The notes beneath the pieces were generated by a model. It had not been told where the DNA came from, did not search any database, and worked only from the letters and a program-made list of their open reading frames with translations. A DNA stretch of 64,000 bases. Source: an uncultured Clostridia bacterium. Its GTDB lineage: Bacteria > Bacillota > Clostridia > Oscillospirales > Acutalibacteraceae. Positions 1 through 9,389 of this stretch are shown here, one piece after another (position 1 is the first letter of the stretch; every line of letters starts with the position of its first letter). The position numbers and the translations under genes were made by a program. The stretch is from contig CAMCPL010000001.1 in NCBI GenBank assembly GCA_945876745.1, forward strand, positions 372,001 through 436,000, in the 5' to 3' direction.

Positions 1-3000
1 CCTGTCGCGAGTCTTAACTCAATTACAGCCGGCGACGGTATCGTTTCTCAGTGTAACAGGTCATATCGTGCAGTAAATGACGCAAAGGACATCATAATGG
101 CCCTTGCAAAAGCTATTTATTGGAACTCAAACGACAACACGGCAAGTGGACATACAAACAATAACATTATCGGCCAGTTCCTCAAGGGCAAGCTTGATCT
201 TGGCCCGATTTTGAGTGGTATTTTTGATGTATACGGCTTGATCGGTAATATGCTCGGTATGTGGTCCGGCTATCAGTCAAACCTTGTTTACAACCTTGTT
301 GCAAACATCATTTTGACAATGACAGGCTGGTACACAGACGCTGAAATTGCTGATTATCAAAGCTATCTTCAGGGCAAAGGCGGTTCAACATGGAACTTCG
401 ACCAGCAGCTCTTCGAGAAGCTTTGCGACGCATTCCTTAACAAGATTGCACTTAACATCACATATTCACATAAGAGAGTAGTCGACCCCGATACGGGCAA
501 GGTTACTTACGAGACGACAGACTCTTCGGAGGCTCGCTTTACCGAAATTAAGGCTTGGCTTGAAAGTCACAGCTTGGATATAACCGACGACAATGTTGCA
601 ACGGCATCTACAGCTCTCGGCTATGATCCTAACCTCAGATATGAGCCGACAACCGGTAAGATCTATCTCTTCAGATACGGTAACGAAAAGCTCACTCTTT
701 CAACCGATACAAAGGTTTATGACGCAGTTAAAGAAGCGTTGAGACTTGTTTGGAATTCCGCATTGGTACCGACCATCAGCATCTTGCGTGTTAACAACAA
801 TATGGATTGGTATGACGGTCACGGCGGAAACTTCGATAATCAGTTCTACTATTGGTTACAGTCCGAGGGCTTAATCAATGAAAGCGACTGGACAGCAGCA
901 TACACTATGGAAAATCTTGATGCATACTGCCAAGCAAAGTACGTTGAGTACGGCTACAGCTATGCCGAGGACTTCAAGGCTGCTATCAGAAAGACATTCG
1001 ATTACGACAGAAATATTGTTGACGAGCCTACATATACTTGGGCAGACGTTGCAGAAAACAACAATGTTGTTACTGCCGAGGGCAGAACAGAAAGCATACT
1101 TTTCGGAAAGCTTAGATACAGCCCGATTGCTGACAAGATCTTCGATATGCAGACAGGTCCTATCAACCTCTACTTTATGCAGACAGGCTTTGATAACCTT
1201 GAAGCATTTATGGATAAGTTCTTCACCACAAACAGCTACACCAACCTTATCGCTGCAGTAAACGATCTTTTGGTTGCCGCTGTTTATGACTTCTTCCCGA
1301 ATTCAGATAATATCGGTTTGGGCGACGGCAAGAACACTGTTACAACAGACATTTCCCGTCCTGTTCTTACAACAACCTCAACAACAAATAACCTTACAAT
1401 TGCACAGACTATTTCCGGCAACCTTATGAAGATGCTTGAGTATGTCGCAAATGTTACAGACGAAAACATTTTGAGTGCTTTCTATCATTCAAACGGTATT
1501 TCGGACAAAACACAAAGCAATAACCTCAATGAAGTAAATATTGAGGGCGCAGTTGTTCCTCTCATTGTTGCTTGCATTCAGCTCATCGCTGATACAAAGT
1601 CAATCCATCAGCTTGACTGGTCTTATGCAAAGGATGCAGAGGGTGTTGCATTCGTAGCACTCAGAGAGTATCTCTCATACTCGCTTCCTAAAAAGGATTA
1701 CGATCAGCTTGTTTCAACAGCTAACGGTTACTATGAGGCTGTTAAGGATGTTGACGGCGACGGTAAGTATAACCTCTATCTTGACGTTATTCTTCCGATG
1801 TGCCGTGACGCTGTAGGATATCTTCTTAACTCGGTTGTTCCTTGCCGTGACAAGAACGGTAACATCTGGAACGTATACGAGTCCAATCCTGCAACAGACA
1901 AGACAACAATCTTCGATATTCTCAACTCCGTAATTTGCTACTATGCTTCTATGGATGAGTTCGCAGAGCCATCATGGAACACAACAGCAAGCAAGACATA
2001 CGGTAAGGGCGTTGCTTCACTTCTCGGTGTTGTTTCAGAGTCAACAGGCAAATGCTCTGTTACTATCAACAACACAATTTGGGAAAATATCGACAATATC
2101 GCTAACAGCGTATGGCCGTTACTCGGTACTATCCAGTACGGCAAGAACGCAAAGGCAGGTCAGTTCAATTCTTACGAATTCCTTTATGAGGGTGTTATCC
2201 TTCCGCTTCTTGAAATCAGCGGCAACCGTACATCATTGACAGACGGTAAGACACAGATTAAGGGTATCACAAAGGTTCTTGAGCAGCTTCTCATTATGTT
2301 TACAACAGAGCCTGTTATGACAAAGGGTATTGACTGCCTTATATACGACGAGGTTGTTGCTTCGTTCGTAAACGGTGTATTCGGCAAGCGCCAGAGTTCA
2401 CAAACATATTATAAGATACTTCCGACATCATCGGATATGAATACTTCTACTCCGTTTGACTCAATGCTTAACGCTCCTGTATTTGCATACAGCAAGGGCT
2501 ACATTGATGCAACAACTCAAGGCTCGAAGGACAACGGTGTTCTCGGAAACCTTATAAGCAACATTTACGGTGCACTCGGCGGTAACGCAGAGGAAACATA
2601 TACTGAGATGGGCAAGGGCTCATGGCAGGGCTTGATGTTCATAGTAAAGGCAGTAAGCTACTTTGTTCCGGGCTTCCTTCCTCAGTTAAAGGATCACCAG
2701 TTCAACGCTGCTACGGTATCTGTAAACGAGCCGTCACGTGCTAACATTACAGCCGGCGCAAACATCGGTGAAACAACTATTACAATTTCAAACAACGCAA
2801 CAGGTCTTAACAGATTCTACAAGGATAAGAGCGGCAATATCGTTGCCGACGACAGATACTTTATCGTAGCAAAGAGCTTGCAATATAGCGCTTCTCCGAG
2901 CATGAATGTTACATTCGACAGCCCGAACGGTAAGGTTATCGCTCCTGAAGAGAGCATTAAGATCAGTGCATCTGCTAACGGTCCGTCATCAAGCACACTT

Positions 3001-5598
3001 ATTACATTTATCCTTACTTATGACGTATACCTTGGCACAGCTGCTAATCCGACAAAGCAGAAGCTTTACAGCGATCAGCAGGCTACCTGCTACCTCAACC
3101 TTTCTGTTGATAAGGACTGGGCAGGTAAGACATTGACAGGATATGACACCAACACTAAGGCAAAGTATCCTACAAAGACAACCGACTATACTGTTAAGCA
3201 GTACAAGAAGGGTAAGAATGTTAATGTATATAATAACCTTGTTATTAACAATGCAAATCCTGCACAGGTAGACGATTTCGGTATTACCGAAAATGCACTT
3301 ACAGGCTTATATGCAGTTGATGAAAACGGAAATGCTTATGCAACATTTGATTCCGAAACAGGTGATGTTATTGACATTAACAGATACGACTACAATGTTG
3401 ATGATACCGGTTGGAAAAGAGGTACAGCAGTTACCGTAAACGGCTTGACCGCTTATAAGGGCTACACATATGACGAGCTTCAAGCTCTTCTTGAGCCTTA
3501 TGTAAAGACTAAGGACAGCGAAGGTAATGTTACAGAGTATACAGTACCTATCAAGACCAGAACTCATATCGGTCTTATGAAGATTGAAGACCCGACAAAT
3601 GCTGTAATCAAGACTGCTGAAACAAATTCATCAGGTAAGTACACATCGGTAAGAGTAGATCCTGCATTGGTAATTAACACCTGTGTTACTGCTTCTACTC
3701 CTACAACAGGTATTTCGTTTGTTACATTGCCGACTACAACAGTTGCTTCGAATGTTAAGTGGCTCAAGTATGACGGTACAACATCCGTTAAGCCTGAAAA
3801 CTACACAATGAAGCTTTACGGATATGTTGGCAAAACAACATATCAGCTTGGTACGACCGCAGTTACAATCGCTAATACCGACGGTGCTGAGGGACTCCAG
3901 AGAAAATATAACAGCTATCTTCAGGAAATGGCTCCATATCAGCCTCTTGACTATACTGATTATAATGCTGAATACGCTTCATCAACAACAAACGATAACC
4001 TTCAAAAGGCATTCAAGGAGGTTGTAAAGCAGATTGCTGCTCCTATCACTCTTGAAAACGCATCGCAGCTTGTTTCTACAACTGTTCTTGATTCACAGAA
4101 GATTTCAACATTAAGCACAACCGGTGATGTTGCATTCAAGCCTGCTACTGCAAGCGCAGCAACAGACAAGATGTCCGAAAAATTCTTCGTAAAGAACGGT
4201 TACTACTACTATGACGAAGAGTTTAAGTTCCCTGTTTACTCTAACGAGTATCTCACAGACGCTGATGTAGTAAACAACAAGGACAAGGTTGGCACATCGG
4301 TAGTAAAGAATGGCGATTTGTATTATATCGCTAACACCGAGGCATATGAGGACGGTTGGGACGCAACAACCTATGCATATCCTTACTATGGCAAGACCAA
4401 TACTCTTGCTACAACAGAAACAGGCGCTCAGTTGTATGAGCAGGTACAGTTCCAGTATTATACAACAGAGGGCAAGAGAGTTAACTCCAATGACGCGTGG
4501 ACATATAAGTTCGCACTCACACACGAGATTATTAAACCAAACGACGGTACAAACGATTACCGTGGCTTCTATACAAAGTTAGAGGATAACCTCACATACA
4601 ATGTACAGCAAGCAAAGAAGAACGTTGATACCTCACTTATGACATTGATTACTGAAGATATCATTGCCGCTCGTGCAGGTATGGACAGTGTAAACTATGA
4701 TGTTGCAACCTACGAGAAGATGGTTCAGATTGCAAGAAACGGCGAAAAGCTTGTTTGGGTAGCTGACGTTGACGCTCAGGGCAACAACATTTACACAACC
4801 GACGCTTCTTCAGTAGAAATCAAGGAAGCAAACCGCTTGTTCAAGAAGTATGAAGACCTTGTTATCTCCCGTGGATACGAGGGAACAAAGCTTGAAAAGG
4901 AAATTGCTCACCTTACAGGTACAACCAAGAATAACATTTCCGCTACTTATAATGAATTAACAGGAGTTGCTACTGTTAGCTTCACAGGAAGCGCTACACC
5001 TGAATACGGTGCAGTTGTAGACGGTAAGCTTGAAAACGCAGGCGAAACTGTTTACTCCGATGCAACATGGAACAACTACATTGTTGCTCTTGCAAAGGCA
5101 GTTATCGCTGCACAGAACGAAAGCACTACTCTTGTTAACGACGCTTATGTAGCAAAGAAGAATGTTGTTATGGCTGAAAACGCACTCGACATTCCTGCTG
5201 CTGCAACATCTTACACAGTAAGCGGTGTTGTTACAGAGGCTATCGACAATGTTGGTACAGCAGGTACTTATGCACTTGAGAACGTATCAATCTTTGTTAA
5301 CGGCGAGAGAGTTGCAAGAACTGCTGCCGACGGTAGCTTCTCAATCGAAGTTCCGCTTGGCGTAACAGATGTTAAGTTTGTAGCTGACAAGGGCATTGAC
5401 AGAACAGTTAAATTCGACGGCGCAACCTCAGTTGAGGGTGCACAGGTTGGTGTAATCGCTCTTGATTTCAACAACGACGGTAAGATTAACGCTACCGACG
5501 CCGCTTTGGCATCAAAGAATGAGCGTTCAAAGCTTACAGGCGTAAACTTCAAGTCAATTATCAGAAACGGCGTTCAGTACAACGCAACAATCGACTAA
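1..5598 (+). CDS. Very large secreted/surface protein with C-terminal dockerin-like repeat (5' truncated)
   Basis: The reading frame is open from the first base, so the true start lies upstream; about 1,865 residues are visible. Most of the protein is rich in Asn, Thr, Ser, Tyr and Ala and matches no family I can name. A beta-rich Ig-like stretch lies around nucleotides 2750-3100. Near the C-terminus (about 5215-5450) a carboxypeptidase-regulatory-like domain (TAADGSFSIEVPLG) is followed by one calcium-loop motif (DFNNDGKINATDAAL), as in a type I dockerin. The second loop of a canonical dockerin is not evident, so this is a half or degenerate dockerin. The gene starts a run of three secreted-protein genes on one strand; the next one carries the same domain pair. 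I infer a cell-surface or matrix role; no catalytic motif is recognisable. Confidence 0.8.
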   Translation, partial: PVASLNSITAGDGIVSQCNRSYRAVNDAKDIIMALAKAIYWNSNDNTASGHTNNNIIGQFLKGKLDLGPILSGIFDVYGLIGNMLGMWSGYQSNLVYNLVANIILTMTGWYTDAEIADYQSYLQGKGGSTWNFDQQLFEKLCDAFLNKIALNITYSHKRVVDPDTGKVTYETTDSSEARFTEIKAWLESHSLDITDDNVATASTALGYDPNLRYEPTTGKIYLFRYGNEKLTLSTDTKVYDAVKEALRLVWNSALVPTISILRVNNNMDWYDGHGGNFDNQFYYWLQSEGLINESDWTAAYTMENLDAYCQAKYVEYGYSYAEDFKAAIRKTFDYDRNIVDEPTYTWADVAENNNVVTAEGRTESILFGKLRYSPIADKIFDMQTGPINLYFMQTGFDNLEAFMDKFFTTNSYTNLIAAVNDLLVAAVYDFFPNSDNIGLGDGKNTVTTDISRPVLTTTSTTNNLTIAQTISGNLMKMLEYVANVTDENILSAFYHSNGISDKTQSNNLNEVNIEGAVVPLIVACIQLIADTKSIHQLDWSYAKDAEGVAFVALREYLSYSLPKKDYDQLVSTANGYYEAVKDVDGDGKYNLYLDVILPMCRDAVGYLLNSVVPCRDKNGNIWNVYESNPATDKTTIFDILNSVICYYASMDEFAEPSWNTTASKTYGKGVASLLGVVSESTGKCSVTINNTIWENIDNIANSVWPLLGTIQYGKNAKAGQFNSYEFLYEGVILPLLEISGNRTSLTDGKTQIKGITKVLEQLLIMFTTEPVMTKGIDCLIYDEVVASFVNGVFGKRQSSQTYYKILPTSSDMNTSTPFDSMLNAPVFAYSKGYIDATTQGSKDNGVLGNLISNIYGALGGNAEETYTEMGKGSWQGLMFIVKAVSYFVPGFLPQLKDHQFNAATVSVNEPSRANITAGANIGETTITISNNATGLNRFYKDKSGNIVADDRYFIVAKSLQYSASPSMNVTFDSPNGKVIAPEESIKISASANGPSSSTLITFILTYDVYLGTAANPTKQKLYSDQQATCYLNLSVDKDWAGKTLTGYDTNTKAKYPTKTTDYTVKQYKKGKNVNVYNNLVINNANPAQVDDFGITENALTGLYAVDENGNAYATFDSETGDVIDINRYDYNVDDTGWKRGTAVTVNGLTAYKGYTYDELQALLEPYVKTKDSEGNVTEYTVPIKTRTHIGLMKIEDPTNAVIKTAETNSSGKYTSVRVDPALVINTCVTASTPTTGISFVTLPTTTVASNVKWLKYDGTTSVKPENYTMKLYGYVGKTTYQLGTTAVTIANTDGAEGLQRKYNSYLQEMAPYQPLDYTDYNAEYASSTTNDNLQKAFKEVVKQIAAPITLENASQLVSTTVLDSQKISTLSTTGDVAFKPATASAATDKMSEKFFVKNGYYYYDEEFKFPVYSNEYLTDADVVNNKDKVGTSVVKNGDLYYIANTEAYEDGWDATTYAYPYYGKTNTLATTETGAQLYEQVQFQYYTTEGKRVNSNDAWTYKFALTHEIIKPNDGTNDYRGFYTKLEDNLTYNVQQAKKNVDTSLMTLITEDIIAARAGMDSVNYDVATYEKMVQIARNGEKLVWVADVDAQGNNIYTTDASSVEIKEANRLFKKYEDLVISRGYEGTKLEKEIAHLTGTTKNNISATYNELTGVATVSFTGSATPEYGAVVDGKLENAGETVYSDATWNNYIVALAKAVIAAQNESTTLVNDAYVAKKNVVMAENALDIPAAATSYTVSGVVTEAIDNVGTAGTYALENVSIFVNGERVARTAADGSFSIEVPLGVTDVKFVADKGIDRTVKFDGATSVEGAQVGVIALDFNNDGKINATDAALASKNERSKLTGVNFKSIIRNGVQYNATID

Positions 5599-5611
5599 TT
5601 GACTATAAATA

Positions 5612-5648
5612 GTAATTAATGTATTAATTACATAATATACATTAATTA
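5612..5648. other. A/T-rich overlapping inverted repeats
   Basis: Just after the first gene, TAATTAATGTAT (5613-5624) is matched by its exact complement ATACATTAATTA (5637-5648), giving a 12-bp stem. The same left arm also forms part of a 20-bp palindrome at 5612-5631. No U-run follows, so it is not a standard terminator. It may be an mRNA-protecting or processing stem between the secreted-protein genes. Confidence 0.4.
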
Positions 5649-5694
5649 TGACATTCTGAATTTTCTGCTAAATTTTACGATTTAGTGTGTCCAT

Positions 5695-5728
5695 CGGCGG
5701 TGCGGTAATTCGCTTATCGCACCTGCCG
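5695..5728 (+). other. G/C-rich stem-loop upstream of secreted dockerin-protein gene
   Basis: CGGCGGTGCG pairs with CGCACCTGCCG across a 13-nt loop with one bulge. The stem ends 28 bases before the next start codon and has no U-run, so it is more likely a 5' leader structure than a terminator. I do not recognise it as a known riboswitch class. Confidence 0.4.
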
Positions 5729-5756
5729 AACAAAAAAGAACTTTGGGGGTTTCAAT

Positions 5757-6812
5757 ATGAAACACAAAATTAAAAGCTTCTTAACTACCCCATTCGTTTG
5801 TTTAATTTTAATAATCTCTATGTTTGCGCTTCCTGTAAGCGCCAATGCCGAGGCTGGTACCCTCGGCAGAGAAACACCTGAAATTTCCTGTATCTTTACA
5901 GATTCAACAGGAAAGAATGTTGACGGTAACAGACTCGTTAAGGGTAAGTATACTGTTGACATCGTATTGACAGGTATGAAAGCAGTTTCAGTAGTTGAGT
6001 TGACAGCAACCTATGATCAAAGTGTAATTTCGGCAATCAGCATAAAGAGCACATATGCCGATACACACGACGATATGAAAAAGGGCGGTCAAAAATACGA
6101 AGGCAATAAACTTTCTGTTTTTCAGCTTTCTGAAAATGATGATGCATCTTTGATCGATACTAACGGGACTGTAATGGTCTCACTTTCTGTTACAGTCGCT
6201 TCCTCTTGCGATTTTACAGATGTATTTACATTTTCTACCGATCCGGATGAATGTTTTATCGAGGCTTCATATTTAGACGGACTTGACGATTGTTATGTTC
6301 TTGATACAACAGTATCAACCTCATACAAGACTTATCCGATGACAGCCGACGCATCACCTTACTATCGTGTAACTGAATTCGATGTAAACGGTACGGTAAC
6401 AGTTGCCGCAGACCTTCAAGGTACTGCAAGCGTTGTTCCGGTTGCCGGTGTTACAGTTGCTATCGAGGAAACAGGAGTTTCCACAGTTACAGCTACGGAC
6501 GGTTCATTCGTATTCGCTGATCTTGCCGAGGGCGAGTACACCTTGAAAATCAGTGGTCCTACCACTATTGACAGAACAGTTAAGCTTGTAGTTGCGCTTG
6601 AGAAAGCCGACTACGACCAGATTACAGTTGACAGCATCGGTGTTTGTGTTGTAGACTACAATAAGGATACAAAGATAAATGCAACAGATGTTGCTCTATT
6701 CTCAAAGGAAAGGACAGACCTCAACGGAGACGGTACATTTGATGACCATGATGTTGCGGTATTCAAGACTTTCCTTAGAAAGACTGTAAGCTATACTCAA
6801 CTTACTTTATAA
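5757..6812 (+). CDS. Secreted cohesin-like protein with C-terminal dockerin
   Basis: 351 residues. A signal peptide is clear (KIKSFLTTPFVCLILIISMF core, cleavage near SANA). Residues about 40-195 look like a cohesin or related Ig-like beta-sandwich (hydrophobic strands, VELTATYDQSVISAISI). Residues about 215-285 form a carboxypeptidase-regulatory-like domain (TATDGSFVFADLAEGEYTL), and the C-terminus carries two calcium-binding loops (DYNKDTKINATD and DLNGDGTFDDHD), i.e. a complete dockerin-type pair. A G-rich ribosome site (TTTGGGGG) precedes the ATG. The domain order matches the end of the previous gene. It is probably a scaffold or adaptor in a surface protein complex; the cohesin call is by fold-like pattern only. 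Confidence 0.8.
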   Translation: MKHKIKSFLTTPFVCLILIISMFALPVSANAEAGTLGRETPEISCIFTDSTGKNVDGNRLVKGKYTVDIVLTGMKAVSVVELTATYDQSVISAISIKSTYADTHDDMKKGGQKYEGNKLSVFQLSENDDASLIDTNGTVMVSLSVTVASSCDFTDVFTFSTDPDECFIEASYLDGLDDCYVLDTTVSTSYKTYPMTADASPYYRVTEFDVNGTVTVAADLQGTASVVPVAGVTVAIEETGVSTVTATDGSFVFADLAEGEYTLKISGPTTIDRTVKLVVALEKADYDQITVDSIGVCVVDYNKDTKINATDVALFSKERTDLNGDGTFDDHDVAVFKTFLRKTVSYTQLTL

Positions 6813-6831
6813 AATTGGAGGAAACTATTAA

Positions 6832-9111
6832 ATGAAAAAGTCATTTAAAAAATCAATAGCGGTCCTCTTAGCAGTATTAATGGTTGTTTGTGCTTTTCCG
6901 TTGACAGCTTTTGCAGCTGAAAAGCCAAACGTAAATCTTCAATTCGGCGTATTGTCCGTAAGTAAAACCGACAAGCGAACATACTCAACAAACCGTGGCG
7001 CTTCCAATAATGCGTCAACGATTTCCGGATTGATGTCTGCTAAATTGGATTATAATAAGTCGGCAGGTACTATTACCGATACAGCCGACAGCTATACTTA
7101 TGCAGTAGGTGATTATTTCACTGCAACTGTGCTCCTTGAAAATGTATCACAGCTTGCTGCTACACAGGTTGCTATTAATTATTCAAGCAACATTATTCCT
7201 GCCGGTATTTGTAACGGCGATAGGAATTTGTATGGCGCAGGTGATGAAACAGGTACAGTTTCAACAACATACACAGCAGGCGAACCGATTCTTGCACAGA
7301 GCGGTGATGCTATTCATAACACAAATTCAACAGTAGAAGAATTTTCATATATTGATATGGATACAAATACAATCTATGCATCCTTCGCTGCACAGGACGG
7401 TAGTGATTATGTAAGCACTGCTTCAACTTCATTCGGAGCAAATACATTCTCAAATACTGCTGTTATTGCTACATTCGCATTCAAGATTACAGCAGAAGGC
7501 CCTATCAGCTTCTCACTTGCAAACACAACTGATGTTGACGATGCTTATTATCTCGGTACAATTGAAAACGGCGGTAATGTTTCTGAATACATCACCTACG
7601 CTCCTACCGAGAACGCAGGTTCAACAGGTCTTAACTTTATGGGCGGCAACGAATATGTTGCAACTACAAAGTACACAGTAACCTTTAAGAACGCAGAAGG
7701 CTCTGTTATTTCTTCAGCAGAATATGACGAGGGCGCAGCAGTAACAGTTCCTGAACTTCCTGCAACTACAAAGGACGATACAAACCATTATACATATAGC
7801 TGGGATGTTGAGCCTTCATTGACAGCTGTTGCTAATGCAACATATCAGGTTGTTAAGACAGGCGCAGCTCATACTTGGGACGCAGGCGTAGTTACTAAGG
7901 AGCCAACTGCAACAGTAGAAGGCGAAAAGACATACACATGTACTTTCGACGGTTGCGGCGCAACAAAGACAGAGGCTATCCCTGCAACAGGCGAAACTCA
8001 TACTCATAGATACACTTGGGTATACAACGGCGACGCTGTTTATAATACAAAGACAGATTACACCGACGGTACTATTACAGGTACTTGCGAATGCGGCGAC
8101 ACAAAGACCGAAACAGTTGACGGTACTGCATTATTGAGATGTAATAGTTACTCACTTATCCTTGATAACTCCTTGACAATCAACTTTAAGATTACCAAGG
8201 CAAATGTAGCAAACTTCAGCAATCTTGTAGTAAAGGCTGATACTCAGTTCGATGCTCAAAAGGTATATAACGCTCCTGTCAAGGAAGATTCTACAACCTA
8301 TCAGTATCCTGTTGGTATGCCTCCTCAGTATGTAAAGGATGACATTAATGTTGTTGTTTACAGTGCAATAGAGAAGGACGGTCAGACTGTTGAGGTTTGG
8401 GGACCGACCTACACAAGATCAGTATTGCTTTATGCAACAACAATACTGAACAATGCGGCTTATGCATCAGATTCTGCAACTGAAAAGAATAAGGCGTTCA
8501 GAACAATGCTTGTAGACATTCTTAACTACGGTTCAGCAGCTCAGGTTAAGGCTAACTATTGTGTAGATGAACTTGCTAATGCAGGCTTGACAGAAACTCA
8601 AAAGAGTTGGGCAAGCGCTGATATTCAGACATGGAACACAGTTAAGAATTATCACGCAGTAGTAATTGAGAATCCGACAGCAAGATTTAATGCCGGCGGT
8701 TTGAAGCTTGACGACGCTGTTGTTCCGAGAATGACATTTAGCTTGAAGGACGGTCAGGCTGACATTAATGACATTGTTATGGAAGTTAAGGTTGGCAGTG
8801 ATACATTTTCTTACAACATTGCCGATAATCCGGATAATTTCGTATACATTTCAACCGGTACAACATCTACATACGGTAAAGAAAATAAGTATTACTTCTA
8901 CTTTACTAACATCCTTGCTAACCAGATGTATGATACAATTGAGTTTACTATTAAGAAGAACGGTGTTGCAATTAGCGATACTGCAACTTATAGCGTAGAA
9001 TCATTTGTACAGCAAGCATATAGCCTTGGTTCAACCGCACAGGTTGATAAAGACCTTTATATGGCTATGATGAAGTACGGTAAGGCAGCTGTTACATACG
9101 GAAGGCTGTAA
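6832..9111 (+). CDS. Secreted multidomain surface protein (cohesin-like N-terminus, Cys-pair repeat, ruminococcal C-terminal module)
   Basis: 759 residues; strong ribosome site (TTGGAGGAAA) 19 bases after the preceding gene, so it is probably cotranscribed. The signal peptide ends at FPLTAFAA. Residues about 30-260 resemble a cohesin-like beta-sandwich. A short beta-grasp-like repeat follows (YTVTFKNAEGSVISSAEYDE), then a module with paired cysteines (TYTCTFDGCGATKTEAIPATG) common in gut Firmicutes surface proteins. The C-terminal 330 residues match a module I have seen in ruminococcal exported proteins, with the landmark VDILNYGSAAQVKANYC. No dockerin loop and no sortase motif are visible. 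I infer surface attachment or complex assembly; the function is unknown. Confidence 0.8.
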   Translation: MKKSFKKSIAVLLAVLMVVCAFPLTAFAAEKPNVNLQFGVLSVSKTDKRTYSTNRGASNNASTISGLMSAKLDYNKSAGTITDTADSYTYAVGDYFTATVLLENVSQLAATQVAINYSSNIIPAGICNGDRNLYGAGDETGTVSTTYTAGEPILAQSGDAIHNTNSTVEEFSYIDMDTNTIYASFAAQDGSDYVSTASTSFGANTFSNTAVIATFAFKITAEGPISFSLANTTDVDDAYYLGTIENGGNVSEYITYAPTENAGSTGLNFMGGNEYVATTKYTVTFKNAEGSVISSAEYDEGAAVTVPELPATTKDDTNHYTYSWDVEPSLTAVANATYQVVKTGAAHTWDAGVVTKEPTATVEGEKTYTCTFDGCGATKTEAIPATGETHTHRYTWVYNGDAVYNTKTDYTDGTITGTCECGDTKTETVDGTALLRCNSYSLILDNSLTINFKITKANVANFSNLVVKADTQFDAQKVYNAPVKEDSTTYQYPVGMPPQYVKDDINVVVYSAIEKDGQTVEVWGPTYTRSVLLYATTILNNAAYASDSATEKNKAFRTMLVDILNYGSAAQVKANYCVDELANAGLTETQKSWASADIQTWNTVKNYHAVVIENPTARFNAGGLKLDDAVVPRMTFSLKDGQADINDIVMEVKVGSDTFSYNIADNPDNFVYISTGTTSTYGKENKYYFYFTNILANQMYDTIEFTIKKNGVAISDTATYSVESFVQQAYSLGSTAQVDKDLYMAMMKYGKAAVTYGRL

Positions 9112-9120
9112 AAAAAGTAC

Positions 9121-9149
9121 TTTACAAATCATTTTATTTGATGTATAAT
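9121..9149 (+). promoter_or_regulatory. Promoter of the 30-residue peptide gene
   Basis: TTTACA and TATAAT separated by 17 bp, followed by a leader of about 42 nt with a strong ribosome site (ACGGAGGTGA). With the terminator ending at 9333 it defines a short single-gene transcript of roughly 180 nt. Confidence 0.7.
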
Positions 9150-9197
9150 AATTTTATATTATTAGCATAACAAACTACGTTAACGGAGGTGAAAATA

Positions 9198-9290
9198 ATG
9201 AAGTACACAAAGCCAGTATCAGAGCTTGAGAAGTTCGAGGCAGCAGAGGTTATCACAACATCTGTTATCGAGACTCCAGACCTTGAGTGA
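9198..9290 (+). CDS. 30-residue peptide, candidate modified-peptide precursor or small regulatory protein
   Basis: The peptide starts MKYTKPVSELEKFEAAEVIT and ends TSVIETPDLE. It has a strong ribosome site, its own promoter and its own terminator, so it is almost certainly expressed. Its plan (MKYxKP start, an acidic amphipathic middle, then the VITTS motif and a short acidic tail) resembles short peptides I recall from gut Clostridia, but I cannot assign a named family. There is no signal peptide and no cysteine. The next gene encodes an ATP-grasp enzyme with its own promoter. The Thr/Ser/Lys and Glu/Asp content would suit ATP-grasp macrocyclisation, but that link is inference from adjacency only. 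It could instead be an unmodified small protein. Confidence 0.7.
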   Translation: MKYTKPVSELEKFEAAEVITTSVIETPDLE

Positions 9291-9306
9291 TTTGACTTAA
9301 AAAGAG

Positions 9307-9333
9307 AGAGGCAGGGAAACCTGCCTCTTTTTT
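9307..9333 (+). terminator. Rho-independent terminator of the peptide gene
   Basis: AGAGGCAGG pairs with CCTGCCTCT around a GAAA tetraloop and runs into six T residues. It is a textbook strong terminator 16 bases after the peptide stop codon. Confidence 0.93.
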
Positions 9334-9334
9334 G

Positions 9335-9363
9335 TTGCATAAGTATTTTCATAATGGTATAAT
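9335..9363 (+). promoter_or_regulatory. Promoter of the ATP-grasp gene
   Basis: TTGCAT, 17 bp, TATAAT, with a TGG extended -10 element. It begins directly after the peptide terminator, so the ATP-grasp gene can be transcribed independently of the peptide gene. Confidence 0.7.
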
Positions 9364-9389
9364 ATAAAAAACGATGAAAGCGTGTTGTT

